From Burkholderiales bacterium (GTDB taxonomy: Bacteria > Pseudomonadota > Gammaproteobacteria > Burkholderiales > Casimicrobiaceae), in the NCBI GenBank assembly GCA_015075645.1, contig JABTUF010000003.1, positions 186,001 to 250,000 on the forward strand: DNA of 64,000 bases, read 5' to 3'. Shown here in pieces: positions 7,696-16,908 of this stretch. The notes under the pieces are model-generated. The model searched no databases. It was given only the letters and a program-made list of their open reading frames with translations, and had not been told where the DNA came from. The stretch's first letter is position 1. Each line of letters starts with the position of its first letter. Position numbers and translations under genes: made by a program.

Positions 7696-9231
7696 ATGCT
7701 CGAGCAAGCCTCGCTCACGATCCGGTTGCATCCGGACGACGACGTCGTCATCGCGCGCCAGCAGCTCGTCGGCGGCACGCGCCTGATCGACGAGAACGTG
7801 ACGGTCGCGGGCCTCGTGCCCCCCGCGCACAAGGTCGCCACGCGCGCGCTGGCGAAAGGCGCGCCGGTCCGGCGCTACAACCAGGTGATCGGCTTCGCCT
7901 CGCGCGACATCGCGCCGGGCGAGCACGTGCATCTCCACAATCTCGCGATGGGGAGCTTCGACCGCGACTACGCGTTCGGGGCCGACGCGACGCCGACGCG
8001 CTACGTCGACCGCCCGGCGACGTACCAGGGCATCGTCCGCGCCGACGGGCGGGTCGCGACGCGCAACTACCTCGGCATCCTGTCCACGGTGAATTGCTCG
8101 GCGACCGTCGCGCGGGCGATCGCGGACACCGTCACGCGCGGCGCGCTCGCGAACGGCGATGGCCGATTCGCGAACGTCGACGGCGTCGTCGCGCTGACCC
8201 ACGGCTCGGGCTGCGGGATGGACACGCACGGCGATGGCATGAAGCTCCTGCGGCGCACGCTCGCGGGTTACGCCCGCCACGCCAACTTCGCCGGCGTGCT
8301 GATCGTCGGGCTCGGCTGCGAGGCGAACCAGATCAGCTCGCTCCTCGGCGCGACCGGGCTCGCGGAAGGCCCGCTGATGCGCACGTTCAGCATCCAGGAC
8401 ACCGGCGGCACCGCGAAGACGGTGGCGCGCGGCGTCGCGATGATCGAGGAGATGCTGCCGCACGCGAACGCGGTCAAGCGGGAGACCGTCGCCGCGTCGA
8501 ACATCGTCGTCGGGCTCCAATGCGGCGGTTCGGACGGCTACTCGGGCATCACCGCCAACCCGGCGTTGGGCGCCGCGGTCGATCTTCTGGTGCGCCACGG
8601 CGGCACCGCGATCCTGTCCGAGACGCCCGAGATCTACGGCGCCGAGCATCTGCTGACCCGGCGCGCGGTGTCGCGCGCGGTCGGCGAGAAGCTCGTCGGG
8701 CGCATCCGCTGGTGGGAGGCGTACACCGCGCGCGAGGAAGGCGAGATGAACAACAACCCGTCGCCGGGCAACAAGGCCGGCGGACTCACCACGATCCTCG
8801 AGAAGAGCCTGGGCGCGGTCGCGAAGGGCGGCACGACCAATCTCGTCGACGTCTACGAGTACGCGGAGCCGGTGACCGCGAAGGGCTTCGTCTACATGGA
8901 CACGCCGGGCTACGACCCGGTGTCCGCGACCGGACAAGTCGCTGGCGGCGCGAACCTCATCTGCTTCACGACCGGGCGCGGCTCGGCCTACGGCTGCGCG
9001 CCGTCGCCTTCGCTCAAGATCTCGACCAACACCCCGCTGTGGGTGAAGCAGGAAGAGGACATGGATCTCAACGCCGGCGAGATCGCCGACGGCAACGCGA
9101 CGATCGAAGGCGTGGGCGAGAAGCTCTTCGAGCTGATGCTCGCGACCTGCTCCGGCCAGCGGACGAAGAGCGAGATCCACGGCTACGGGCAGAACGAGTT
9201 CGTGCCGTGGTACGTGGGTGCGGTCATGTAG
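7696..9231 (+). CDS. Altronate/galactarate dehydratase family protein (UxaA/GarD)
   Basis: 511 residues. The N-terminal part (to about residue 100) is the SAF domain and the remainder is the catalytic D-galactarate dehydratase/altronate hydrolase domain. Conserved cysteine-containing stretches are visible: THGSGCGMD, GLGCEANQI, LQCGGSDGYSG and RGSAYGCAPSPSLKIS. These iron-dependent enzymes remove water from altronate, galactarate or similar acids. A GAGGAG ribosome site (7684-7689) fixes the ATG at 7696. It is the second of three dehydratases in a row, between the mandelate-racemase-type enzyme and the IlvD/Edd enzyme. Which hexonate or hexarate it uses cannot be decided here. Confidence 0.93.
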   Translation: MLEQASLTIRLHPDDDVVIARQQLVGGTRLIDENVTVAGLVPPAHKVATRALAKGAPVRRYNQVIGFASRDIAPGEHVHLHNLAMGSFDRDYAFGADATPTRYVDRPATYQGIVRADGRVATRNYLGILSTVNCSATVARAIADTVTRGALANGDGRFANVDGVVALTHGSGCGMDTHGDGMKLLRRTLAGYARHANFAGVLIVGLGCEANQISSLLGATGLAEGPLMRTFSIQDTGGTAKTVARGVAMIEEMLPHANAVKRETVAASNIVVGLQCGGSDGYSGITANPALGAAVDLLVRHGGTAILSETPEIYGAEHLLTRRAVSRAVGEKLVGRIRWWEAYTAREEGEMNNNPSPGNKAGGLTTILEKSLGAVAKGGTTNLVDVYEYAEPVTAKGFVYMDTPGYDPVSATGQVAGGANLICFTTGRGSAYGCAPSPSLKISTNTPLWVKQEEDMDLNAGEIADGNATIEGVGEKLFELMLATCSGQRTKSEIHGYGQNEFVPWYVGAVM

Positions 9232-9311
9232 TTGCCTGCGCCGCGGCCCCGACCGCGGCGGTGCGCCGGCGCGGCGCGCATCCGGCGAATCCAACCAGGG
9301 AATCCGATCCG

Positions 9312-11045
9312 ATGAAGAAGCCGAAGACGTCCCCACGGAAGCTCCGTTCCGAAGGCTGGTTCAACAGCGGCGACCGCGACGATTTCGTCCACCGCTCGTG
9401 GATGAAGAACCAGGGCTTCCCGCACGACCTCTTCATCGGCAGGCCGGTGGTCGGCATCTGCAACACCTGGTCCGAGGTGACGCCGTGCAACGCGCATTTC
9501 CGCGAACTGGCCGAGCACATCAAGTACGGCGTGCTCGAGGCCGGCGGGTTCCCGCTCGAATTCCCGGTGATGAGCCTGGGCGAGCCGGTGATGCGTCCGA
9601 CCGCGATGCTCTACCGCAACCAGGCGTCGATGGACGTCGAGGAGTCGATCCGCGCGAACCCGTTCGACGGCGTCGTGCTGATGATGGGCTGCGACAAGAC
9701 GACGCCGTCGCTCCTGATGGGTGCGGCGTCCTGCGACCTGCCGACGATCGGGATCTCCGGCGGTCCGATGCTGAACGGCAAGTTCCGCGGGCAGGACGTC
9801 GGGTCCGGCACCCTGACCTGGCAGTTGACGGCGATGCTGAAGACCGGCGAGTTCAAGGAGGAGGACATGCCGGAGGCCGAAGCCTGCCAATCGCGCTCGG
9901 CCGGCCATTGCATGACGATGGGGACCGCGTCGACGATGGCGTCGATGGTCGAGTCGCTCGGCATGGCGCTGCCGACCAATGCCGCGATTCCCGCGGTCGA
10001 TTCGCGACGCAAGGTGCTCTGTCGCCTGACCGGGAGGCGCATCGTCGAGATGGTGCGCGAGGACCTGCGCATGTCGAAGATCCTCACGCGCGAGGCGTTC
10101 GAGAACGCGATCATGGTGAACGGCGCGATCGGTGGATCGACCAACGCCGTCGTGCACCTCTTGGCGATCGCGGGCCGCATCGGCGTGAAGATGACGCTCG
10201 ACGACTGGGATAGGCTCGGCCGCGAGATCCCCTGCCTCGTCAACCTGATGCCGTCGGGCCGCTACCTGATGGAGGATTTCTACTACGCGGGCGGACTGCC
10301 GGTCGTGATCCGCGAACTGGAGCGGTACATCCACAAGAAGGCGCTCACCGTCAACGGCCGGTCGATCTGGGACAACTGCCGCGAGGCGAAGAACTACAAC
10401 GAGGCCGTCATCACGCCGATCGGCAAGCCGTTCAAGCCGCAAGGCGGCATCGCGGTGCTGCGCGGCAATCTCGCGCCGACCGGCGCGGTGCTGAAGCCCT
10501 CCGCCGCGACCCCGAAGCTCATGCGGCACAAGGGCCGCGCCGTCGTGTTCAGCGACATCGACGATCTGCACCGCCGCATCGACGACCCGAAGCTCGACGT
10601 GAAGGCCGACGACATCCTGGTGCTGCAGAACTGCGGGCCGAAGGGCTACCCCGGCTTCCCCGAGGTCGGCAACTTCGCGCTGCCGGCGAAGCTCCTCAAG
10701 CAAGGCGTGACCGACATGGTGCGCATCTCGGACGCGCGCATGTCGGGCACCGCGTACGGCACCGTCGTGTTGCACACCTCGCCCGAGGCCGCCGTCGGCG
10801 GCCCGCTCGCGCTGGTGCAGACCGGAGACACGATCGAACTCGACGTCGCCAAGCGCAAGCTGGTGCTGCACGTGTCCGATGCCGAGCTCGCCAAGCGCCG
10901 CGCGAAGTGGAAGGCACCGAAGCCGCACACCGAGCGCGGCTGGGTCCGCCTCTACTGCGACACCGTGCAGCAGGCCGATCAGGGCGTCGATCTCGACTTC
11001 CTCGTAGGCGGGTCGGGAGCCCCGGTGGGCCGTCCGAGTCACTGA
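9312..11045 (+). CDS. IlvD/Edd-family sugar-acid dehydratase, L-arabinonate dehydratase-like
   Basis: 577 residues. The Fe-S ligating cysteines of the IlvD/Edd family are present in ICNTWSEVTPCN (near residue 57), GCDKTTPS (near residue 125) and ACQSRSAGHCMTMGTAS (near residue 195). The N-terminal LRSEGWFNSGDRDDFVHRSWMKNQG pattern is typical of the arabinonate/xylonate branch rather than of dihydroxyacid dehydratase in branched-chain amino acid synthesis. The reaction is dehydration of an aldonic acid to a 2-keto-3-deoxy acid. It lies 80 bp after the UxaA-type gene and ends the run. A strong terminator is not evident; a repeat palindrome follows within 50 bp. Confidence 0.93.
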   Translation: MKKPKTSPRKLRSEGWFNSGDRDDFVHRSWMKNQGFPHDLFIGRPVVGICNTWSEVTPCNAHFRELAEHIKYGVLEAGGFPLEFPVMSLGEPVMRPTAMLYRNQASMDVEESIRANPFDGVVLMMGCDKTTPSLLMGAASCDLPTIGISGGPMLNGKFRGQDVGSGTLTWQLTAMLKTGEFKEEDMPEAEACQSRSAGHCMTMGTASTMASMVESLGMALPTNAAIPAVDSRRKVLCRLTGRRIVEMVREDLRMSKILTREAFENAIMVNGAIGGSTNAVVHLLAIAGRIGVKMTLDDWDRLGREIPCLVNLMPSGRYLMEDFYYAGGLPVVIRELERYIHKKALTVNGRSIWDNCREAKNYNEAVITPIGKPFKPQGGIAVLRGNLAPTGAVLKPSAATPKLMRHKGRAVVFSDIDDLHRRIDDPKLDVKADDILVLQNCGPKGYPGFPEVGNFALPAKLLKQGVTDMVRISDARMSGTAYGTVVLHTSPEAAVGGPLALVQTGDTIELDVAKRKLVLHVSDAELAKRRAKWKAPKPHTERGWVRLYCDTVQQADQGVDLDFLVGGSGAPVGRPSH

Positions 11046-11076
11046 CCGCGCCAGCGGGGCTTGGCCCCGTTGTTCA

Positions 11077-11161
11077 TCAATGGGGTCACGCATCAATGGG
11101 GTCAGACTCCATTGATCGGGTGCCAGATCTCTCGGGTTTCAATGGAGTCTGACCCCATTGA
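11077..11161. repeat. Perfect inverted repeat with GGGGTCAGAC core (REP-like)
   Basis: Two 23-base arms (11093-11115 and 11139-11161) are exact reverse complements separated by 23 bases. Each arm is itself bounded by TCAATG and CATTGA. A partial direct copy, TCAATGGGGTCA, lies at 11077-11088. The core GGGGTCAGAC also occurs in the palindrome at 51366-51390. Such palindromes occur scattered in betaproteobacterial genomes and are often linked to REP-type transposases; no such transposase is in this window. The right arm reaches the start region of the next gene. Confidence 0.8.
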
Positions 11162-11175
11162 GCGATTTGCCGACG

Positions 11176-11973
11176 ATGCCCCCACCCAGCCACCTGGATT
11201 CCGTCCACGACGACGATGCCCTGCCGGTTCGCGCGGTGCCGGTCGGCGCGCCGTTCCGCTGGCTCGCGGAGGGCTGGAGCGACTTCACGCGCGCGTTCGG
11301 CCCGAGCCTCTTCCACGGACTCGTCGTCACCTTCGCCGGCCTCGCGATCGCGGCGATCGCGCTGCGATTCTGGCCGATCCTGCCCGGCGCGTTCTCGGGG
11401 TTCGTGCTGATCGCCCCGATCCTCGCGACCGGCCTCTACGAAATCTCGCGGCGGCTCGACCGCGGCGAACGGCCCAACCTCGCGCAGGCGATCGACGCAT
11501 GGAAGCGCGGCACTCGTCCGCTCGTCTGGATGGGCGTGGGACTCGCGTCGGCGGCGACCGCCTGGGTGCTCGTGTCGGCGGTCTTCGTCGCGATCTTCGT
11601 GAAGCAGCCGATCGTCGGTCTCGACGGCTTCCTGCGCCACGTCGTGCTCTCCGAGAGCTCGAACCTGTTCTGGCTGTGGATCCTCGCCGGCGGCCTCGGC
11701 GCCGCGGCGGTGTTCGCGCTCACCGTCGTGTCGGTTCCGTTGCTCCTCGACCGTCGCATCGATCTCTCTGCCGCGCTTCTCACCAGCCTGCGCGCGGTGG
11801 GCGCGAACCCGGTCGCGATGGCGCTGTGGGCCGCGATCATCATGGTCCTCACCGCGCTGTCGATCGCGACGCTCTTCGCGGGATTCACGATCACGATCCC
11901 GGTGATCGGGCACGCGAGCTGGCGCGCGTACCGCGCCACCGTCGACTCCGACGGCGCGCCGCCGCGCGAGTGA
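11176..11973 (+). CDS. DUF2189 integral membrane protein
   Basis: 265 residues from ATG 11176. A TTG at 11158 is in frame but lies inside the repeat palindrome, and neither start has a clear ribosome site. After about 25 hydrophilic residues, PFRWLAEGWSDFTRAFGPSLFHG leads into some six membrane helices. Family signatures are the APILATGLYEISRRLDRGERP segment (read around residues 85-105) and the closing IPVIGHASWRAYR. The family is of unknown function. A paralogue with the same plan lies at 31637-32419. The next gene, a small DUF2788 protein, starts 9 bp downstream. Confidence 0.85.
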   Translation: MPPPSHLDSVHDDDALPVRAVPVGAPFRWLAEGWSDFTRAFGPSLFHGLVVTFAGLAIAAIALRFWPILPGAFSGFVLIAPILATGLYEISRRLDRGERPNLAQAIDAWKRGTRPLVWMGVGLASAATAWVLVSAVFVAIFVKQPIVGLDGFLRHVVLSESSNLFWLWILAGGLGAAAVFALTVVSVPLLLDRRIDLSAALLTSLRAVGANPVAMALWAAIIMVLTALSIATLFAGFTITIPVIGHASWRAYRATVDSDGAPPRE

Positions 11974-11982
11974 GTCGACGCC

Positions 11983-12192
11983 GTGTTCGGCCTCACCGAG
12001 GAGCAGATCACCGAGTTCGGGATGACGTTCGGCGTCGGGGCGTTGATGCTCTACATGCTGTTCATCATCATCGACCTCGCGCGGAAATCGAAGGCCGGGA
12101 AGCTCGGCACCTTCGTGCTGCTCTTCGTGCTCGCGTTCGGGATGATCGGGTTCGTCGCCAAGTCGATCATCGCCAGGATCCTCGGCATCTGA
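11983..12192 (+). CDS. Small DUF2788 membrane protein
   Basis: 69 residues starting at GTG 11983. Two membrane helices are visible (about residues 12-32 and 42-62), separated by a basic loop DLARKSKAGKLG. The sequence matches my memory of the DUF2788 family, small inner-membrane proteins of beta- and gammaproteobacteria with no known function. It lies 9 bp after the DUF2189 gene and is followed by a GC hairpin at 12194-12215. Confidence 0.75.
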   Translation: MFGLTEEQITEFGMTFGVGALMLYMLFIIIDLARKSKAGKLGTFVLLFVLAFGMIGFVAKSIIARILGI

Positions 12193-12517
12193 CCGGGCGC
12201 TCCCCGCGGCGCCCGAGCTACGGCGCGGGATCGTGCGCGGGCGCGCGTCCTCGTGACAGGTTCGAGGGATCGCCGCGAGTACGACAACGCGGCCGAATAT
12301 TCGCCCTCCGGTGAGCGAGGATTCGTGCGCGAGAGCCGCCCTGGTCGGGTCGGCTTGCCGCATCATGTCACCGGCAGGGCTGCAAGGACGCCAGCCACGA
12401 GCGCGCGGTCCGGATGCGCGATCGCCGCGTCCGGACGATGCCCCGACGGCCACCGCACGCGCCACCGGCGCCGGGCAGGGCCGATCCACACAGACCCGAT
12501 TCCAAGAGGCAACGACC
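12193..12517. other. Intergenic region with a hairpin
   Basis: 325 bases without a supported gene. An inverted repeat at 12194-12215 (arms CGGGCGC and GCGCCCG) directly follows the small gene's stop and could end its transcript, although no T-run follows. The remainder presumably holds the promoter of the TPR gene. I see no clear -35/-10 pair. Confidence 0.4.
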
Positions 12518-13861
12518 ATGAAGCATCACGACGCGCGCGGCGTCCCGGTGAGCCAAGGCTCGCCGGAGGCGCTCGCCCACTACGAGACCGCGGTTCGCCA
12601 GTTGCAGAGCTATGTCGGCGACCCGATCGCCACGCTCGACCTCGCGGTCGCCGCGTCGCCCGACTTCGTCGCGGGTCATGCGACGAAGGCGCTCGCGCTC
12701 GCCACCTTCGCCGAGCGCCAGTTCGCGCCCGCGATCGAGCAGTCGATCGACCAGGCGCAGAAGCACGCGTCGCATGCGAACGCGCGGGAGCAGGGCCTCA
12801 TCTCCGCGGCCCGGCAGTTCGCGGGCGGTTCGTGGCACGAAGGGTGCCGCACGATCGACGCGGTGCTCGCCGACTTCCCGCGCGACGCCGTGGCCCTGCA
12901 GGTCGGCCACCTGTTCGACTTCTATCGCGGCGACGCGCTGAACCTGCGCAACCGTGTCGCGCGCGTGCTGCCGCACTGGTCGCGCGAGGTTCCCGGCTAC
13001 TCGTACGTGCTCGGCATGCACGCGTTCGGGCTCGAGGAGATGAACCAGTATCCCGAGGCCGAGGACGTCGCGCGCGCCGCGCTCGCGATCGAGCCCGCGG
13101 ACGGCTGGGCGGTGCACGCAGCGACGCACGTGATGGAGATGCAGGGGCGCATCGACGACGGCGTCGACTGGCTCCGGTCGCGCGAGCGCGACTGGGCGCC
13201 GGACAACGGCTTCGCGTTCCACAACTACTGGCACCTCGCGCTCTTCCACCTCGACGCGGGCGCGCACGCCGAGGTGCTCGCGCTCTACGACGGTTCGATC
13301 CATCCCGGCCCGGCACCGATGCTGCTCGCGCTCGTCGACGCCACCGCGCTCCTGTGGCGCCTGAAGCTCGAAGGCGCGGACGTCGGGGGCCGCTTCGAGG
13401 GTGTCGCCGACGAGTGGGAGGCGAAGCTCGACGGCGAGGGCGGGTTCTACGCGTTCAACGACCTGCACGCCGCGCTCGCGTTCTCCGCGGCCGGCCGCGC
13501 GGGCGCGCTCGATCGCCTCGTCAGCCGCATGGTGAAGGCCGCCGAAGGCCAGGACACGAACGCGGCGATGACGCGCGACGTCGGCCTGCCGCTCGCGCGC
13601 GCCGTGGCGGCGTACGGCCGAGGACGCCACGACGAGGCCGTCGACCTCATGCTGCCGGTGCGCGACATCGCGCATCGCTTCGGCGGGAGCCATGCGCAGC
13701 GCGACGTGATCACGCTGACGCTGATCGACGCGGCGTGGCGTGCCAGGCGCACGTCGCTCGCACGCCACGTCCTCGCCGAGCGGCTCGTCGCGAAGCCCGA
13801 CGGACGGTGGGGGCGGAGGATCCTCGCGCGGATCGGCGCGCCGCCGCCGGCCGTGCACTGA
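12518..13861 (+). CDS. Tetratricopeptide repeat protein (TTC38 family)
   Basis: 447 residues. The ATG at 12518 follows an AGAGG ribosome site. The protein is all-helical with degenerate tetratricopeptide units. It resembles the bacterial homologues of tetratricopeptide repeat protein 38, recognisable by YSYVLGMHAFGLEEMNQYPEAEDVARAAL (read near residues 165-195), GWAVHAATHVMEMQGR and NGFAFHNYWHLALFHLD. No catalytic motif and no signal peptide are visible, so it is probably cytoplasmic and binds a partner protein. The biological role is unknown. Confidence 0.8.
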   Translation: MKHHDARGVPVSQGSPEALAHYETAVRQLQSYVGDPIATLDLAVAASPDFVAGHATKALALATFAERQFAPAIEQSIDQAQKHASHANAREQGLISAARQFAGGSWHEGCRTIDAVLADFPRDAVALQVGHLFDFYRGDALNLRNRVARVLPHWSREVPGYSYVLGMHAFGLEEMNQYPEAEDVARAALAIEPADGWAVHAATHVMEMQGRIDDGVDWLRSRERDWAPDNGFAFHNYWHLALFHLDAGAHAEVLALYDGSIHPGPAPMLLALVDATALLWRLKLEGADVGGRFEGVADEWEAKLDGEGGFYAFNDLHAALAFSAAGRAGALDRLVSRMVKAAEGQDTNAAMTRDVGLPLARAVAAYGRGRHDEAVDLMLPVRDIAHRFGGSHAQRDVITLTLIDAAWRARRTSLARHVLAERLVAKPDGRWGRRILARIGAPPPAVH

Positions 13862-13875
13862 TCCGCTCCGAGGCG

Positions 13876-14355
13876 TCAGGGAGGCGTCGGTCGCAGCATC
13901 CCCGCGTAGATCCCCGGCGAGGAGCCGGGGATCGCGATCGCGCCGAACGCCTTCTCGTAGAACGCGGCCGGACCGACGCCGCCGACGATCGCGTAGACGT
14001 AGCCCTGAGCCGCGAGCGCGTGCATCGCGGCGAGGGCGAGCGCGCGTCCCAATCCCTGTCCGCGCGCGGATTCGGCGACGCCGGTCGGCCCGAAGTAGTC
14101 GGGCGCGATCGCGTCGTGGCACGCGAACCCGAGGATCTCATTTGCGCGCAGCGCGATGAAACACGCGACCGGAAGGCGCGCGAACGTGACCTCGACCTCC
14201 GCGGTCCAGCTCGCGAAGTGCGCGCGCATCCAGTCGAGCACGATTGGCTTCTCGGGGGCGAGGGCGCGGCGGATCACGACGCCGCGCGACGCCGCCTGCG
14301 CGAGCGCGGGCTCGAGCGGCGGCAGGTCGCGGAGCTTCACCAGCATGTCGGTCAT
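13876..14355 (-). CDS. GNAT-family N-acetyltransferase
   Basis: 159 residues read leftwards from ATG 14355, which follows a GAGG ribosome site. The acetyl-CoA binding motif A is seen in VAESARGQGLGRALALAAM (R-G-Q-G-L-G near residues 101-106), and motif B in GYVYAIVGGVGPAAFYEKAFGA. The target may be an amine, a protein N-terminus or a small molecule; nothing narrows it. It is convergent with the TPR gene (14 bp between stops) and lies downstream of the MBL hydrolase on the same strand, 41 bp away. Confidence 0.88.
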   Translation of the reverse strand: MTDMLVKLRDLPPLEPALAQAASRGVVIRRALAPEKPIVLDWMRAHFASWTAEVEVTFARLPVACFIALRANEILGFACHDAIAPDYFGPTGVAESARGQGLGRALALAAMHALAAQGYVYAIVGGVGPAAFYEKAFGAIAIPGSSPGIYAGMLRPTPP

Positions 14356-14396
14356 GGCGACCTCGATTCGACGGGTCGAATGCGCGCGGGCGAGGC

Positions 14397-15074
14397 TCAG
14401 CCGCCTGCGGCCATCGCACCCCGGCGCGGGCGCGCGAGCGCATCGTCGCCCACGAACGGATTGTCGCGCCGCTCGTCGCCGAAGGTGGACATCGGGCCGT
14501 GGCCGGGCACGAAGCGCATGTCGTCGCCGAGCGGCCACAGGCGCGTCGTGATCGAGCGGATCAGCGTGTCGTGGTCGCCGCGCGGGAAGTCGGTGCGGCC
14601 GATCGAACCCGCGAACAGCACGTCGCCCACCAGTGCGATGCGATGGGCGCGCGACGCGAACACGACGTGTCCGGGCGTGTGTCCGGGGCAGTGGAGCACG
14701 TCGAACGCAATCTCGCCGACCGTGGCGACGTCGCCCCCATCGAGCCAGCGGTCGGGCGTGAACGAGCGCGCCCCCGGGACCCCGAAGCTCGCGCCCTGTT
14801 CGTCCAGGCGGTCGATCCAGAACGCGTCCTCGCGTTGCGGGCCTTCGATCGGCACGCCGGTGCGCTCCGCGACCTCGGCGGCGCCGCCGCAATGGTCGAC
14901 GTGGCCGTGCGTGACGAGGACTTTCTCGAGCGTCGCGCCGCTTTGCGTGACCGCCGCGAGCAGGCGGTCGACCTCGCCGCCCGGATCGACGAGCGCGGCG
15001 CGAAGCGTCCGCGTGCACACGACGAGAGAACAGTTCTGCTGGTACGGCGTGACCGGGACGATCGTGAGCTTCAC
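14397..15074 (-). CDS. MBL-fold hydrolase, glyoxalase II-like
   Basis: 225 residues from GTG 15074. The zinc motif THGHVDHCGG is near residue 60. A later His appears in HCPGHTPGHVVF, an Asp in LVGDVLFAGSIGRTDFPRGD, and a final His in FVPGHGPMSTFGDER. This is the YcbL/glyoxalase II-like single-domain subfamily, usually thioester or related hydrolases of about 210-220 residues. The N-terminal TIVPVTPYQQNCSLVV is typical. Transcription is leftwards, probably together with the GNAT gene. Confidence 0.9.
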   Translation of the reverse strand: MKLTIVPVTPYQQNCSLVVCTRTLRAALVDPGGEVDRLLAAVTQSGATLEKVLVTHGHVDHCGGAAEVAERTGVPIEGPQREDAFWIDRLDEQGASFGVPGARSFTPDRWLDGGDVATVGEIAFDVLHCPGHTPGHVVFASRAHRIALVGDVLFAGSIGRTDFPRGDHDTLIRSITTRLWPLGDDMRFVPGHGPMSTFGDERRDNPFVGDDALARPRRGAMAAGG

Positions 15075-15338
15075 GCGTGAACCCGACGTGGCGCCGGCGC
15101 GCGGTGGCACGCGACTGCGCGCGTGGTGGTCCGGTGGATGGCGCTGGAACGATGCATCGCGGGGCTCCGTGATCGACGAATCCCGGCGATGATACCGTTC
15201 GACCCTCGGGCGCGGAACCCGGGGCGCGATCTGCATCGAAAGAGCGAACCCCGCCGGTCGGCGGCGCGCACATGCGACGCGGAGCATCCCGCCGGCCTGC
15301 GACAACGACGCTCCGGCTCGACCGGATCGACAACGCAC

Positions 15339-16118
15339 TCAGGTTTCGCCGGACGTGCGCAGGTCGACGACTTCGCAGGCGGTGCTCCGTCCTCCTCCCG
15401 GCATCCTGCGCAGGAGGCCGTGCCCGATCAGTTCGGTGATGTCGCGCAGCGCGGTGTCGGCCGAGCATCCGGCGATCGTTGCCCACCTGCTGCTGGTGAG
15501 CCGTCCGTCGAAACCGTCGAGGAGGCGGTTGACGAGCTTCGCCTGGCGCTCGTTCATCGGCGTGCCGGCCCAACGTTGCCAGAATCGCGCCCTCGAGAGC
15601 ACGACGTCGAGCGACGACTGCGCGCGTTCGATCGCGTGGCGCAGCGTTTCGAGGAACCAGGCGAGCCATTCGGTGGCATCGAGCGTTCCCTTCTGCGTGC
15701 GCTCCAGGACGTCGCAGCAGGCGGCCCGAGCGCGCGCGATCTCGCCCGACACGCTGTAGAAGCGCTGCGCGCTCCCGTCGGCCCGCGCGAGGAACAGGTC
15801 GCCGACCGCGCACGCGATGCGGCCGTTGCCGTCGTCGAACGGATGCAGCGTCGCGAACCAGAGGTGAGCGATCCCCGACTTGATGAGCGCCGGCTCGCCG
15901 GTCGCGCCATTGGCCCACTCGATGAACCGCTTCGTTTCGACCTTCAGTCGCGCCGCGGGCGGCGCCTCGTAGCGGACGTTGCGTCGATGGACCGGACCGG
16001 ACACCACCTGCATCGGTCCCTGCGCGTCGTCGCGCCACTTGCCGACGCGAATGGTTTCCATGCCGCTGCGCCCGGTCGGAAACAACGCGGCATGCCAGCG
16101 GAACAGGCGCGCCGCTGC
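15339..16118 (-). pseudogene. Fic-family protein, N-terminally truncated and mutated
   Basis: Homology to Fic proteins of the DUF4172 type starts abruptly at about 16118 with ARLFRWHAALFPTG and runs to the stop at 15339, 259 residues against a usual 350-380. The missing part is the N-terminal helical domain. The frame stays open further right, but that sequence does not look like Fic. The catalytic loop reads HPFDDGNGRIACAV, so the second arginine of the HxFx(D/E)GNGRxxR motif is Cys (TGC in place of CGC). Fic enzymes transfer AMP or related groups to proteins. Loss of the N-terminus plus the motif change suggest a dead remnant. A winged-helix segment remains at the C-terminus. Confidence 0.75.
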
Positions 16119-16908
16119 GCCGCGCCTGGGGTGCCAACTGGACTGCGAGCACGCGAAGTACATCCCCGAAATCGCGTTCGTCGTACCCTTCGTGAGGATC
16201 GGTGTCAGGACGGGTGGGTACTGAGAGGACTCGAGGCCGCCAGTGTCGGGCGGGAATCCGATGCCGCGTGCGGAACCTCCTGCGTTCCCAACCATCACCC
16301 AGCCGCTACTTCCCTCTCCGAACCGCATGTCGAGCGCTCGGCGCGGGTCGTGTCGACGGGTGTAGCCGTGGGTTGCGTCCGAAGAACCTTCAGCGTGAGG
16401 CTGACTATGCCCTGCGGGAATACTTCCATAACATCTCCTCAATAGACGGTCCTGGGGAGGACTCCTATCATCGTCTCGTCCTGACGCAACTGTCGTCGCG
16501 GAAGAAATGGAGCGACCGATGGATACCATCGAAGGTCCGGTTGATGGGCTGGCGCTCGCGGTGCGGTCGGCGTCGCACGCCCGTGGATCGCCCGACGCGC
16601 GCGCTGTACGCGGTCCGGGCATTCGCCGGATCGTCAATCACGCCTGGCGCGCCTGACGGTCATGCTGCCGGTGCCCTCGCGCGGCGTTCGGTGGCCATTC
16701 GAATGCCAGTGGGTTGCGCGCACGACCGAACGACCGAAGGGTCCGTGTGCCGGTACGGTCGCGTCGGCACCACGACAACTGGCACGTCGGGGCCCCGCCG
16801 CGAGTCGCGACGGCGAAAGTCGTCCGGCAGGGTCGAGTAGGCGTGACAGGCATGGGCGGCCCATGCTCTCGCGCGAGAAGTCCCGCGACCGCGGAAGTGC
16901 GCGTGTTC
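16119..16908. other. Degraded junction sequence, no supported gene
   Basis: About 790 bases between the fic remnant and the ABC importer operon. Open frames exist on both strands but none has a recognisable domain, a consistent codon pattern or a convincing ribosome site. The segment is less GC-rich than the flanks and contains short runs that look like fragments of foreign DNA. It probably marks the left edge of the inserted island and should contain the promoter of the ABC operon. Confidence 0.5.

Noticed and set aside
5074..9231. A 1385-codon plus-strand open frame ending with the UxaA-type protein
   Set aside because: Only the part from 7696 is real; the upstream portion is an out-of-frame reading of the TRAP large permease and mandelate-racemase-type genes.
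16240..16460. Possible group II intron end or transposon remnant beside the fic fragment
   Set aside because: A GGTTCGGAGAGGG-like string recalls intron ends, but no domain V hairpin, reverse transcriptase or transposase could be recognised.
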